Counted from the first letter of the stretch, positions 36,193 through 49,235 are shown. The stretch: 64,000 nt of DNA from Carettochelys insculpta (GCF_033958435.1 NC_134142.1:98899001-98963000); one strand, 5' to 3'. Notes: generated by a model not told the origin, from the sequence alone. Numbers and translations are program-made.

Positions 36193-39052
36193 GCATTTGT
36201 AAATGGGCCTATGTGGAAACCACACTGGTTGGGTCTTAGTTTGGTGTTGAAACATTTCAGTTGTATGATCATAAAGATCTTCCATGTAACCATTATGACA
36301 GCCTGTACACTTCTGTGCATCAGTGGATACCTGGACAACTAAGGACTCACTTGGCAAAAAATTTCAGATTTTTAGCTTCCGTATTGAGGTGCACCCTTAA
36401 AAATTGCAGCTACATGTTGGCAGGGTCAGACAATATGACCCTATTGCATTTGGTCTATCAGTGTTCTAGAACAGTCTGGTAGATTTTTGCACTTTGATAT
36501 ACCGACTCAGGTTTTTGGCTTTCCTCTGATACATAATCAATGAGCTATCACCTGTGTAATGCATCCATATTTTTCCTACTTTTCTTCATGAAAGTTCTAA
36601 AAAAATTTTGACTGCCTGCGTATAAACCTCATTGCCTCTTGTCATAGGAAGCTTAAAGATGAAGCTGCAAATTCAGAAAGAACAGACTATACAGTAAGAA
36701 TGCCTGTTATGGCAGGTCAGTAGCATACCAACTAGAAATATGAAGTGTTATGCTTGCTTTGCGATGTGGAGAAAACACCACCTCTATTGAATTGGTATAC
36801 AAGAAATTATAATTAAAAGCATCTTCCATCTGCCTGTTATGTTGACTATTTTAAATGCTACCAGGAATTTGAAGGCTTTGGATTTAGTTTGTCAGTGACA
36901 AGTGGCTTTTTGAAAGACTTGCAATAGGATGTGAAAAATATGGAGGAAGCTGGATTAGTTCATCACTGTCACCATCTACTAAACTCCAGGTTGATTCTTG
37001 TCTTTGTCAAAATAGATGAAGTGCCTCTTGTTTTTCCATGTCCCTGAAGTAACCAGCTTTCACATCAGGTGAACGACAGCGTACCACGTCTTAGCAGCAG
37101 TCAGATTTAAGCAGTCAAAAGGTCAAAGTAAATGCATAAAGGAACTATAAAGCAAGTTTACTCTTACGATAAGCTTTCAGTAGTCTGTGCAATAAAGTTC
37201 CTGAAGCTCCTTCTCCTAATAGCACAAACAAAGTCTTCTCTATAAGTGCAGTATTCAGGCCATTGTTCCAAGAAGTCTAGGCTGTGTGTTTTTACACTAG
37301 TTTTACTATTTTGCATTGCCATGAGTTGTTTAGCAGGATTTGACCAGTGGCTAAATGGATTTCAGGTGTCTTTGTATTTTATAGTCAGTTTTATGACACA
37401 TTTATGCCACCCATATATTACCAGAAAACACTGTAGATAAGTGCGACAAGGTGTCTGTAGAGCAGAAAGACTAGAGACCTAATATAGGACAGGCAATATT
37501 AGGAGTAATAGACAGGTGTGTTAAAAGTTAATCCACCCATTTAATGAGCAGACAAGCTACCAGCATCTTAGATATCATGGTCTTATGACTAGGAAGCCAA
37601 TCAAAAACTCTGAAAGGCCATGTCCAAAAACATTGAAACTGGTCATTCACGAACTGTGGAGTCACTGAAATTGGAACCCAACTGTTACAGCATTTAAGCA
37701 TTTTAAGTTTTCACTAGATCCCTTGTTGTTCTGCAGCTACGACAGGAGTGAAGTCCTGCAGTTTAAGTAAAAGCCGATTTCAGTTTCCGAAGTTTTGCCT
37801 AAGCTGCAGTGAGGGAAGAAATTGATATGAGGTTGCAGCCCAAGCCACATGCAATATTAAGAAACATTCAGATACTACTTCAAGAAGTGTCTTACTACAG
37901 TTTGCCTCTCCAATGCAGAGCAGACTAGAGACAATCTAGAGTGCCTGCCCTTTGACTGTCAAAAAGGTTGGCATTTAATTTTGAAATTTAGACAGAGGAG
38001 GATTCTAGGATTTTCCACATAAAATTAAACAGTTCTGAATATTTTACAAGATTCCCTCTTCAGAAAGTCATAACACATGCGTAAGTATAAAATAGTAAAA
38101 TACCCAACCAATAATTCAAAGCACAGAACTATTTAAACCTATCAGCCATTACTGCAAATGCATGTTCAGGTCACGGATAGCCCATTTAGCCACAAGACAT
38201 GAAGAGCTACATGAAGTTAATGTGCTCTAGGGTATGGTGTAGGGCTTATTAATTGGAGGTAGTCAATAATACTGGTAGTTCATTTTAAGGGTCCACATTT
38301 AATTATCTCCCTGGCTGTTCACTACAGATGGATTTGACAGGATCAATGTAGAAAACTAAAAAAGGTAGATGAACAGTCATTACTTTCCATTCAGAAGCTC
38401 ATAGAAATTATGGGCCCTATCTACAGCTGTGTATACTTATAGCTGCCTTGTCAGCCTAGCTCTTTTCATACAGCCTTCTGAAAGCCCTGCAAAGTAGAGG
38501 TGCTACCACTCACAGGAGAAGCCCTCATTTCCTTTGACTTACAGCAGTGATTTTCCTCTCAAATTAGATCTTGCTTAAGCACATAACTAGGGAGAAAACA
38601 AGAAAAAAAAACCAGGGTTCTTTTAGCTGTGCTCATACTTAAGGATGACTAATACTTCCTATAGTATTTTCCATTGCCTTTTACTTTTCTAAAGTTTTAC
38701 TGTTCGGGTTGAAGTTTCCTATGTCTAGCTGCTGAAATTGCTAATGCCAAAACAAAACAAAGCAAATAGAAAGGAAGGAATGTGCTCCATACTTGCATAT
38801 TATAAAATTGTTGTTGCAGCTTTACATGAAACATTCAGAGGCTGGAACAGACTATTCATGTTACTGCGTGGACTACCCTGAGGGTCATCCAAGGCAAGCA
38901 GTCTTCACCTTATGACCACAAAGGTTACAGTGAGGCAGGGACAATGCCTTGTACTTGTTAGTGCATATACACCTACTTTGACAGCCTCCTTTTTCTTCAT
39001 CTGCAGCATTCTATGTTAACCTGAATTCAGTCATCTCTTTAGTACCTTTTAA

Positions 39053-39075
39053 CCCCCCCCCCCCCCCCCGCCCCC
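39053..39075. repeat. Long C homopolymer
   Basis: Seventeen C residues, one G, then five C residues. The minus strand is a G-run with quadruplex potential. Such runs are also common places for sequencing length error. Confidence 0.85.
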
Positions 39076-40617
39076 TACACACAATTTTAATGCTAGAGTT
39101 GGTGGCCAGGACTTTACCACCTGGCCAAAAAGGTGCTTGGACACCAGGGTATTGGAGTGAAAACTCAAATGGCACTTTTATTCAAACTTGTGCACAGCAT
39201 GAGCTTGCTATTGCATGCACATTCTTCCAATACCTGTACAGCTGTGCCCTGATGGAATGCTTTTAGTTTGCACAGCACCTGGGAGATGCTTAAGAATCAA
39301 GTATTGTCCTTATTGCAAGGAGGAGTGATGAAGCTAAAAAGAAAGGGCAAACAATTTCCCAAAAGTCAGACTAGCCATATTAGAACACAGGAATTCTTGG
39401 CATCTAGTCCTGTATTCAGGCCACAACTCTGTACATACTGTTTATTTTTGACCAGTTAAATCTTTTTAGATTGAAGTCAAGACTTCAAATAAGTTAAAGA
39501 AATCCCATTTCTGTATTAATGTGTTACTGAACTCAACTGTGCCTCTAGATAGGCCACACAGGATTTTATATAAAAGCACTCCCAGAACAGATCAGTATCA
39601 GAGAAACCTCAGTCACTATTTTCTTTCCAAGAAGTTTCCTGCTAGCCTTTACCAACAGGCTCTTACTACCATTCATGCACTGGCTTATCTGTGCTTGCTG
39701 GGGAAGTGCTTCCACAGCCTATTTCCAGCCTGAGAATAGTGGGCGAGCAGCACCTACATACTTCAGTGTGCCACGTGTACTTGTGTGGCCAAGCAGTCCA
39801 AGTACATTTGTCAATATCATTTGTGTTGCCATGACCACATTACAGTAGCCCGGACATACAAGGAATATTGGTGGGCAGTATGTGACATACATTTTACTGA
39901 GTAAGGAGAAGACAGCTTACAGAAGATGAAGTGGTGAAGCAGCATTATATAATAGCTCATTCCTCTTGACTGACAATAGCTTTTCTAACACACTTTGTTT
40001 AATCAAATCTATTCATTTCGTTTCCTTTATCCATTATGCACATGCTTATGTCTTTGCAAAATTGGACATGCTGCTGTTCAATGCAGGCAGTAAGTCAGCC
40101 CTCCAGCCAGCCAAGGACAAACAATTTAAGTGGGTCAATGACATCTTTACACTTAAACATTTGAAAGTTAATGTGTTGCATTAACATAAGCCAAACATGT
40201 TACATACTGTTTCTACACCCAAATCCTCAGGCATCTCATTCATACACACCTCCAGGATATTTAGGATGGAAGCTATAGGAAAGTTAAGGTGAGTAGGGAA
40301 AAAAGTCTATAAATACAAAAACTTAAGGACAGAATTCACTGTCAAAGTTATATCAAATGCAATAAGACCAGCTAGTTCTATTGAATCCCATAAGTATAAT
40401 TAAATGTTAACTGGTCTAAATTAAAGGAAAAAAGCAGATGCCTCCAACAACATTTAGTAACTAATAGAGCTACATTTTTTAAAAATGTAAATTTGTCAGG
40501 GAATCTGGAACTCTTTATATTACATACAAGCTAAACCAAGATTCAATGAGTGAATTATAGCAGTCAGAGTTCAGTACCTGCAACTTCTATCAGAATTTTC
40601 CTTTTCATTTGTTGTAA

Positions 40618-41474
40618 ATTAAGTTTGCAGATGATACCAAGCTGGGAGGGGTTGCAACTGCTTTGGAGGATAGGGTCAAAATGCTCTGGATAAATTGGAG
40701 AAATGGGCTGAGGTAAACAGGATGAAGTTTAATAAGGACAAATGCAAAGTGCTCCACTTGGGAAGGAACAATCAGTTTCACACATACAGAATGGGGAGAG
40801 ACTGTCTAGGAATGACTACAGCAGAAAGGGATCTAGGGGTTATAGTGGACCACAAGCTAAATGAGTCAGTGTGATGCTGTTGCAAAACAAGCAAACTTGA
40901 TTCTGGGACGCGTTAATAGGTGTGCTGTGAACAAGATGTGAGAAGGTCATTCTTCTGCTCTACTCTGCACTGGTTAGGCCTCAGCTGGCATATTGTGTCC
41001 AGTTCTGGGCACTGCAGTTCAAGAAAGATGTGGAGAAATTAGAGAGGGTCCAGAAGAGAGCGACAAGAAGAAAAAGGTCTAGAGAATGTGACCTATGAAG
41101 AAAGGCTAAAAGAAAAGAGAAGATTGAGGGGAAACATGATAGTGGTTTTCAGGTATCTAAAAGGGTGTCATGAGGAGAGAAAAAACTTGCTCTTCTTGGC
41201 CTCTGAGGATAGAACAAGAGGCAATGGGCTTAAACTGCAGCAAGGGAGGTTTAGGTTGGACATTAGGAAAAAGTTCCTAACTGTCAGGGTGGTCAAACAG
41301 TGGAATAAATTGCCAAGGGAGGTTGTGGAATCTCCCTTGCTGGACATATTTAAGAACAGGTTAGATAGATGTCTATCAAGGATGGTTTCGACAGTACTTG
41401 GTCCTGCCATTGGGGCAAGGGGCTGGACTCGATGGCCTCCCGAGGTCCCTTCCAGCCCTAGTGTTTTATGATTA
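40618..41474 (+). mobile_element. CR1 LINE, 5'-truncated at the reverse transcriptase FADD motif
   Basis: The element opens with codons for F-A-D-D-T-K-L at 40624, the catalytic motif of the CR1 reverse transcriptase. Broken frames of its C-terminal half follow: 'EKWAEVNRMKFNKDKCKVLHLG', 'AERDLGVIVDHKLNES', and '[17 protein letters not shown]' (about 40958-41008). The last part is a single open frame (41088-41471) with 'RLKEKRRLRGNMIVVFRYLKG' and 'NKLPREVVESPLLDIFKNRLD'. The 3' end carries the CR1 tail 'ctggactcgatggcctcccg' and 'tagtgttttatgatta'. Frameshifts around 40870-41085 break the protein. CR1 copies itself by target-primed reverse transcription, and severe 5' truncation as here is typical. 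This is the longest CR1 copy in the window. Confidence 0.9.
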
Positions 41475-41564
41475 GTAGAAGTAAAGTTAGTCAAAAATCC
41501 AGACCTAATTTCCCTAACTTTGCTGTGTTCAGAAGATGGATCTCAGCTGGAATCCTGTGGAGTA

Positions 41565-41580
41565 TACACACACACACACA
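41565..41580. repeat. Short (AC)8 microsatellite
   Basis: Eight AC units, located about 90 bp downstream of the CR1 end. Confidence 0.85.
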
Positions 41581-41989
41581 GTGCAGCATATTTAAGTAAA
41601 AAAATTGGACAGCATGCTAATGACAGCAAGTCTACAGTTCTATGGTTTAACTTTATGAAAAAGCTACTTAAGTCTTTAAATTGTACAAGTATTGTAAATA
41701 TGAAATTTAACTGGTCTTGCAACCTCAAATTCTGTAATTCAGCTTTAATCATTAATCCAAATAGTGCAAAAGAAATACTGTTAAATGTGAAGCTAAGATA
41801 GATGCAAAGTAAAAGAACACCTCCCCCCCACCCACTTGGAATTTGCTTTCACAGGAAGTGTCAGAAGGCAAAAGGCTTAAAATGAAAAATTTCATCAGGT
41901 ATCTGAATGAAAGGACATTTCTTTAGTAGTTATTCACTGCCATCTTTCAGTTTCTTGGACCGAAAATGTAATAAAAAAGTAAATTCATC

Positions 41990-43610
41990 AGAAATAGCAG
42001 AAACAAAATTAACGTGAAGGATTCTGCTGCATTTCCACCTTCCCAGCCACGAATTGGGAAATCCTAATGGTTGAAAGATGAAAGCATGCAGTGCAAATAG
42101 TCTGACAATCAATTGGTTTCATTTTCATGCGACTAAACTTGAAAAGCTCTTTTCCCCCACAGGAGGTATGCTGAAGGAACAAAAACTTTCCACCTTTCAA
42201 GTACATTGGAAATTTATCCCAAATTCCTCCAAGCTCGAGTTTTCAAAGTTATCTTTTGCACTTGTATAGCAAGAAACTCAGAAATAGTGTTTCTTCTGAC
42301 AATGAATCAACAAATATTGAATGGATTGCATGCTAATTTATGAATGGGACTGCTAGAAACTTTTCTAGAAAATAGCAGATGACTTCATCAGCAAGGCAAT
42401 CCAGATGAAAACTGTTCATGAAGTTCTTGGAAACCTTTGTTTTCAGTGAGTAATGAGAATGTCAGAAAAGATTACAAGTTAGGCACCTAAGCTTCTGTTT
42501 AGCACTTCCAAAGCTAGATTCCACCCCCACCCCCACACACAAAACACTTGTGGCATTGTGGTGCACTGTGATGTTTGGAGTGTTTCTCTGCACCTTCAAA
42601 CTGAGATTGTTCAAAGATTCAAACATCCATGAGGTATGCTGGTGAAAGTTGAAACATTTGGTCTATAAATGCATGATATTAACTTTTATTGCTTGAGGAA
42701 GCTTTCTACTTTGTTCAAATACTCTCAAAAGCACATGAGTTTCCAAAGGTAATCATATCTCCATGTGAAACAAGTTACGATCATCTCCCAAATCTGTGCA
42801 AACAGCAGTAAAAACTCATTTAAGCACTGTTCTCCACAGAAGTGACAACTTTGACAGCCAAATTCAATAATTCATGTAGGTCCTCTGGAAGTGTTTTAGC
42901 AGTCAACGCTTGTCTGTGCATGATGCAATGAGTTGTGGTTATGGCTGGATTCTCCCCCCCACCATCCCCCGAATGTCTCAAATCCAAAGTGAGAGCCAAG
43001 CATTGCTGGAGCACCATCTATGCATACACCAACCAGTTTTCCACCCCCACCCAGAAAGAGGTGGAAGTCATTTTCAGAACATCAGAAGCTTTTGATGTAG
43101 TCAATTCCTTCAAGAGGAGTAGTTTTCACTGTTAATGAAATCAAATTTAGACAAGCAACTGGACAGCATTGTGCTATAAGTGGTATGGTAGCTCTGAATT
43201 GCAAAGCCGCCACCAATATTGCCTCCACAACTTGAAGTTTAAGATCTTTCACCAGGTCATCGATGCAATGTTTCACAGAATTGTCAGAAAGTGAAGTTTT
43301 CTTGCTTTCAACACCAAGCATGGTACAAGCAAGGTTTCACAAGAGTTTCTTCAATTATGTGAGCTTTCTTGGCCTAGCAACAAGCAATGACCATTCATAA
43401 GAGGCTTTTAGTGCTTTGAGCAATGCTGGATTAAAAGCTCCAGTAGCATCCAGCTTTGAGTTTCAAATTGAAGGTTAGCAGCAAAGCCTTTTGGTTTCTT
43501 AGTCAAATGGCTGTGGTTCTTCATCAAGTGTCAAAGACAAGGTCTCAAGGTGCCATTGCTCAGAACTGTGTGACATGCTACATTTTGAGGATGATTAAAG
43601 ACTGGGGATC
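41990..43610 (-). pseudogene. hAT transposase pseudogene, SCAND3/ZBED5/FAM200-like
   Basis: On the minus strand, in order from high to low coordinates, there is a zinc-finger-like 'NVACHTVLSNGTLRPCL' followed after a stop by 'HLMKNHSHLTKKPKGF' (about 43595-43490), as in the BED-type finger of this family. Next come 'LLKALKASYEWSLLVARPRK' (about 43440-43380) and 'LSDNSVKHCIDDLVKDLKLQVVE' (about 43291-43223). 'THCIMHRQALTAKTLPEDLHE' (about 42933-42871) follows. Near the end a hATC-like part reads 'SIPPVGEKSFSSLVA' (about 42170-42125) and, in another frame, 'LSTIRISQFVAGK' (about 42060-42022). The first catalytic Asp region (family LDEST) reads FRATI, and the second (family C-T-D-G) holds a stop, so the enzyme is dead. 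Intact relatives cut and paste hAT elements, and several have been domesticated as host proteins, but this copy has many stops. Confidence 0.75.
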
Positions 43611-43804
43611 CCAGTGTATGATAAAGGTTTAGGATTGAGATACGTGGGGTGTGATGATGCTGTGGCCAGATAGGGGCTTGCCCCCAGTTGGGAGCATGTT
43701 GGCCAGGCTTCATTTTTTAAATAAAACATACAACACATTTCAGCATTGTCTTCACCTATGGGGTGGGGGAAACCTGTTTTGGGTCAAGGGTCACTGACCC
43801 TCAG

Positions 43805-43831
43805 AAAAAAAAAAAAAATAAAAAAAAAAAA
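43805..43831. repeat. A-rich homopolymer
   Basis: Two A-runs of about 14 and 12, separated by one T. They lie about 200 bp upstream, in the minus sense, of the hAT remnant, close to 'ggtcactgacc', a palindrome reminiscent of hAT subterminal sequence. Confidence 0.8.
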
Positions 43832-43899
43832 TCAGAGTTAGAGACCACACAAGTGAGATGCAAAAAACCCTCCAAGCATACCTGATGTGGCCCCAACTG

Positions 43900-44690
43900 A
43901 GACACCTCCCTCCCCTGGCACTCCAGCCCCACGAAGGGAGGGTAGGTAGAACTGAGGTTCGAGGCCTCAGGCCACATTACTACTTAGTGTTCCAAGGTTA
44001 GTGGAATTTGTGGTCTCTTCTATAGATGTGGGGCCCAAAAAATGAGGGATCCACTGCGCAGGACAGAGCTGCTAGTGAGTGGGATTGGGATGGGGTGCAG
44101 AATCTGGGTGGAAAGTGTTACAGGAGCAAGCTGGCAGTAGGTGTCTGGCCAGGAGGTAGGAGCAGGGTGTTGGTGGGGGCTGGTGCAGGAGGCATCCTGG
44201 GCATCTAGGCAAGGGGAGGGGACAGCTTGGCTGGTCTGGGGTCCCACTACTGCATGCCAGGTCCAGGGTCTCAGGTAGCACATGAGCTGCTTCCCCTGTC
44301 CCAACCACCAGTGTTTCCTGAAAAGCTGGGTCTGTTGCTCCTGGTGACTTCCTTCCACCTGCTGCCTTCCTGCGTGGGGCTGGCAGTAGGAGTCCAGGTC
44401 CAGCTGCTTAGGGAGTGAGAAGCACACTTCCTGAGACACCAGCTCTGGTATACTGCTGCAGGACTCCACTCCACCTCCTATGCTGCTGGAGGCTAGAGCT
44501 ATGTCCATGTTTGCAGCAGGTAACACCAGAGTAGGCTCTTTCTTGGGGTGGAAGGGATTGACAGAGGGCTGGACTCACATCCCCCCCACTGGAATTTCTT
44601 CCCTGCCCACTGGACATGCCCCCCCACCCAGTTTGGGAACCTATGCTGGGGATCATGTCTTATTCCAGTGTCCAATACCAAAAAAGTCTT
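43900..44690. other. GC-rich block adjoining the hAT remnant
   Basis: Markedly GC-rich, with long overlapping frames on both strands (longest 168 codons on minus, 44020-44526) that share no recognisable domain and arise from low stop density. It may be the 5' region of the hAT element or a separate non-autonomous repeat. Neither end could be fixed. Confidence 0.35.
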
Positions 44691-44699
44691 GCTAGGCCT

Positions 44700-45710
44700 C
44701 AGGGCATCCAAAAAGAAAAATGCCTGATAAAGTTGCTTGGTTTTAATCAAAGGAAAAAGGGAATTATTGAATGCATTTCACACAGTGTTCTGTTTTAGTA
44801 CCACTGGCCTCCGACTGTTGTTTCACTACTTGTTACACAGTTGATTTTTCTTTACCTTCCCTGCACCCAACCCAAGCCAATTTTTACTTTTGTTGGTAAC
44901 GGAATCAGCATATCCTATCATTTCACCAATCACAACCATTTACATTAGATTGTTTGTGTAATCTGGATAAACAAATGCTAGATTACAGGTTGACAGCACT
45001 TTAAATTTGCTCTTAAGCCTGCTTTAAGGGGGTGAGAGAATGAATACCTCCAGCTGGACTAAGACTCACCCTCCTTTTAAGCACAATTTATGTCTCTAAA
45101 ACTTGTCTGCATTTTTGTGCAGTGAACTAGTGAAAGGTTTCTTGTTGGCTGAAAGAGCACCCATGATCTTAACTGAAATGAAAAGCAATAATTGACACAT
45201 CCACAATATGCTAGAAATACAAGGCTTCTTTTTGGAATATTCAACATTACTACATAGAATTCCTATATGCCAACATGTTTTATTGCTCATTTTCTTGTTT
45301 ATTGCAGGTAGTTGAATTTCAATCTCTTTTCACATTAATGTATTTCATGAATCACAGCATTTGATAAATAAAAGCCTGCATTGTACTGGGCTGCAATGAA
45401 TTTCAGTGACACCTGGTAACATGCAAAGTTATTATATCTATGCTTTCGTATAAAACTGAAAGGTGATGAGTGTTTGCTAACAATACAACCACCAAAAATA
45501 TGCATGCAGTTAGTTTCAAGCCGCTGACTTCAATGAAGCTATTCATATGCATAATGTTACCCATATACACAAGAGAAAAACTAAAACAAGTTTCCAGGTA
45601 TTGCTATACCTCTTACTAGAGCACACATTCCATGTTTAGGACTCCTTAAAAGGAGGTTTTTGAAGCTTGAAAATTATGTTTAGAAAAGAAACTAGTCACT
45701 GGGCATTCTA
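44700..45710. other. Non-coding stretch, nothing recognised
   Basis: AT-rich sequence with short frames only. Confidence 0.4.
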
Positions 45711-45717
45711 AAAATTA

Positions 45718-46020
45718 CAGTAGCCCCTTGAGTTGCAAGGGTTGTGTTCCCATGCACTCACTAACTTGAATTTCATGTAAGTCAGTGGGTGGGGGCATGG
45801 CTGTCCCCCCCACCCCATGCAATGCAAATTCTGCAGCTGGGGAAGCAGCAGAAGCACCTGGAGCTCCAGTTGAAAGGTAAGTTCTGGGGCTGCACTGGAG
45901 CCAGGTGTGAGGATGAGCCGGGGCCATGAGGGTTTGAACCTGGGCCAGTGGGAGTGGAATTTTGAATTGTGCTTAATTTGTGTTAACGCAAAAAATTTAT
46001 ACAGTAAACCTTCAATGTAC
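45718..46020. mobile_element. Candidate Tigger/pogo-like non-autonomous DNA transposon
   Basis: It starts 'cagtagccccttgagttgcaagggttg', close to the 'CAGTAG.CCCTC.A.TTACG.GGGTT' ends of Tc1/mariner-pogo derived repeats. It ends near 'gtgttaacgcaaaaaatttatacag', without a clean inverted copy. A local hairpin, 'gtgggtgggggcatgg' against 'gtcccccccaccc', lies near the left end. No transposase is present. Confidence 0.4.
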
Positions 46021-46029
46021 AATTGTGGA

Positions 46030-47280
46030 CCATTACTGAAGCACAGCAGCATGATGCTCAGATCCAACATCCCAAGATAGTTTAGTTTAATTCAGTTGAA
46101 ATTTGAGCTCCTTGGTATGTCTTGTTGACTTTAAATTTTTCCCAAATACAAAGTTTGCACTATATTCAAATAAGAATCCCACAAAAAAGAAATCCCAGTT
46201 TTCATGAAACCAGCAGCAACTGTGAGAAAGTGCTGCCCTCCTCTAGTCACATGCCCTCCTCCACCCTCCTATTACTTTACCCCCTCCCCAGCTTCCACTC
46301 CTCTCTCCAGGCTGCACAGTTCTTGGCAGATAGCAAAGTGTCCTTGAAGGTCAAAGATAATGCTACACCTGTAAGGTACCACCACTTCCCATGCAAGCCT
46401 GCTTTAAATTTCCTTTTTGTGCTTTAACTTAAAAAGCACCTATTCCCATGTCAATAGGTTTACCTGACATCACCCCAACTCTGACATGGGCTCTGGCAGG
46501 TACAGACCTTCAACATGGCATCCACAGCTTTTCCTTTGTGGTCACAAATTTATTACAACCTCAGCTCAGCACTAGCACTCATGAGGCCTCATTAGGCCCA
46601 TTCTTTTCACTCCTACCATGAACATTCAGGCCCTGTGCATTTGCTGAAACAAGGTGGCAGCCTGGAGCCTGTTCAAAAAAGTCAAGGTATTTAGCCAAAA
46701 ATTCTGTTGGTCCCAGACTACAGCATGAACTAGTGTATGTATGTCTCAAGAGGCTAGCATCAAATGACTGATAACAGAGGAAGTACATTACCATTCGCCT
46801 TCTATTGGAGAAGATATAGAATGATGACCTACCAAATTGCTTTTTAACAACATACCATAAAAGGTATTATTAAGTTTACCCATGTGGAATTAGGATTAAC
46901 TGCATGGTATTAGAATTATACCACAGGGAATGTTCTAGATAATCTGTCACAATATGCTGTCTTTCAAAAGACAGGATGAGAGGAGTCAAGAACATTCAAG
47001 TAAAATTAAAATAAAACTGATTTAGAAGCCTATCTAGACTTCACGGTTGTAGGACCTGGGGTGTTTTGATAAACTGGGATTCTGCCAGACAGACTACTTT
47101 GTAAGAGTCTTATAAACTAATGAGAACACACACTACTATATTCCAAGCACCATGTGTATAAAAGCACCTCAAAAATAGTGGATAGAGACAAGTACAGTCA
47201 CCCACCATCATGAAAGGCTTCATCAGCAACAGTTTGATTAAATAGTGATCTTCCACAAAGAAATAAGTTACTGCAGCTGG
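46030..47280. other. Non-coding stretch, nothing recognised
   Basis: No gene or repeat family recognised. A C-rich patch at about 46240-46310 opens a short frame without domain content. Confidence 0.4.
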
Positions 47281-47286
47281 CTAAAG

Positions 47287-47598
47287 TGGTGTCTACACTA
47301 GTGCAGTCAATTTTTAAGGGAGCTAAGTCAATTTTGTTATGTACCTGTCTTCAGAGGGGTCTATACTTACAGGAAGATTGCAACAATCATTCAGTTTTGC
47401 TGTGTGTGAAGTTTTGGCAAAATTATCTCTGGGTTCAGCTGTTGACTCTCCTGCTCCATGCAGCATACAGGACATCAGCGTGAGCCCAAAGAGCCCTGAT
47501 CTACACAAAGGCAGAAATGCAATACTGCTATATCGATTCTAGCTGCACTAATGGCACGTTAGAATCAACTTTGTTCCCCAGCGTAGACCAGGCCCTCA
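47287..47598. mobile_element. Probable Harbinger-type MITE
   Basis: The left part reads 'ggtgtctacactagtgcag' and the right end 'agcgtagaccaggccct', whose complement 'agggcctggtctacgct' matches the left end of the Harbinger element at 10124 ('gggcctggtctaccct'). The interior resembles the 'ctaagtcaattt' body of such repeats. A further 'gctagtgtagacagtgtt' at 47709-47726 suggests that a second end or a nested copy follows. There is no transposase. Confidence 0.45.
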
Positions 47599-47739
47599 CT
47601 GCCAATATCATTAGATCAATTTTAAAGGAGTCCCAACATCAACTTTTCTACTCCTGCTTTTTCCATGATTAATGCCAAATTTTAAGTTACACGATCGACT
47701 TAATGCTAGTGTAGACAGTGTTAATTCAGCTTTATTGGC

Positions 47740-49060
47740 CTCCAGAAATATCCCAGTGTCCATTCTGACCATTGCTTCTACTGCTCTCCAGGTAAGCAGG
47801 AACAGCCCAGGCTTCCAGCTACCCCCTACACCAGCCTGTAGCCAAGCTCTCCCCCACCCACCCCTCAAGTCTCATGCCATACCACAGCCAGTTCAAAACC
47901 AGACCAAAAAACTTTTCAGTAGCTCCAAATTGAAGCTTTTCAGTTTGGAAATTTCTAAGGGTAATGCTTCTAAAAACAAAGTTCTGCCTGAAGGAGACCC
48001 CAAAATGAAGATTGCAGACCAAATGGCAAGAGTAACAAGGGCTCAATATTGCCTGGTGTGTCTGCTTGTACTGTAAGTCCAGATGGTGCAACCGCCTATA
48101 CCAATAGACGTGGTTATTTAGGGATGCAGCAAGAAGGTTGTATGCTAAAGGTATTTGAAGTTGCTTCTCAGCCATGAAAGCTGAGAAAGATTCACACCTC
48201 ACCCCTGTGAGGGATAGGTATTCTCCCACTTGTTTCATAGCCTTGTGTATTTATTATACCTCAGCAGCTTATCTTGTGTATCTGTTCTTAATTTCTTCAC
48301 TATGTCTTTATGGTTCGCTTGTCAGAATCAAAGCCACTGTGCTAGCTTCCTCCTGAGGCTATCCCTAAAGGTCTGTTGTACATAACTGTCCTGCTGTTCT
48401 AAGGTGCTCAAGAGGTCAAATAGCTGGCTGTGTTGAACAGTCCACAAACCATTTTCTTTCAATACCCTCTGTCCTCAGAAGCTCTCAAATAGACTGAGGA
48501 ACAAAGTTTGGTAAAAAAGATTTCTACATCACTGAGCAACATATCAGAACTCAAAGTAAATGAGGGTAAGAGCAAGCTAAAAAAAAGAGATGTACTACTT
48601 CCGCTATGGTCTTAAGCACACTGTTCTCAAAAAAAAAAGTACAGCTTCAGGACTGATTGCAATATATACCAGGGCCTAGGAGATGCTCCATACCACTGCT
48701 TTTGAAGCCCTTTTTATTATAGCATTTAGAATTAATCAGTGTCCGGAATCAGCATGAAGGCTCTTGTAAAAGCACAGTCTCAATAATGGCAGGCACTAGT
48801 ACAGTAAACAAATCTAACAAGTAACCCTAAAACCTGCTGAAACTTGTGAATGATACTGGAGTATATGGTTAAATTCATGGCCCCAGGTATGTTCACATTG
48901 CACACCATGGCCACGTAAGGGTGTTTGAGCTAGTACACCAAAATAGTGTAGGTGTTATTCCACTGCAAGAAATTTTTGGCCAGCAATATTTGCTTAGATG
49001 GGTCCAAGCTAAGGTGGCTAGGCATGTTTACCCCAGTTGGAGAATTGGGGCAAAGGCCTC
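47740..49060. other. Non-coding stretch, possibly repeat-derived at its start
   Basis: The first 350 bp may continue the Harbinger-like repeat. Two opposed frames (134 codons plus at 47672-48076, 139 codons minus at 47819-48238) overlap and show no domain. The remainder holds nothing recognised. Confidence 0.35.
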
Positions 49061-49065
49061 AGGTT

Positions 49066-49235
49066 TCTTTGGTTGGATATTAGGAAAAGCTATTTTATTA
49101 GAGTTGTGAAGCTCTGGAACAGGTTACCTGGGGAGGTGGTTGAATCTCCTTCCCTAGAGGTCTTTAAGCCCCAGCTTGACAAAGCCCTCACTAGGATGAT
49201 TTAGTCAGCAGTGGTCCTGCTTTCAGTTGGGAAGG
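49066..49235 (+). mobile_element. CR1 LINE 3' fragment
   Basis: Encodes in broken frame 'GWILGKAILLE', 'VVKLWNRLPGEVVESPSLEVFKP', 'LDKALTRMI', parallel to the end of the CR1 protein at 41260-41390 although from a clearly different subfamily. Plus orientation, strongly 5'-truncated. Confidence 0.8.

Larger units (their letters stand above)
33605..40615. other. Seven kilobases of non-coding sequence without recognised elements
   Basis: No gene or interspersed repeat was recognised. The only distinct tracts are the mirrored GT/AC repeat at about 36156-36192 and the C-run at 39053-39075. Confidence 0.4.

Noticed and set aside
44020..44526. 168-codon minus frame
   Set aside because: GC-rich block with several overlapping frames on both strands and no domain or splice context.
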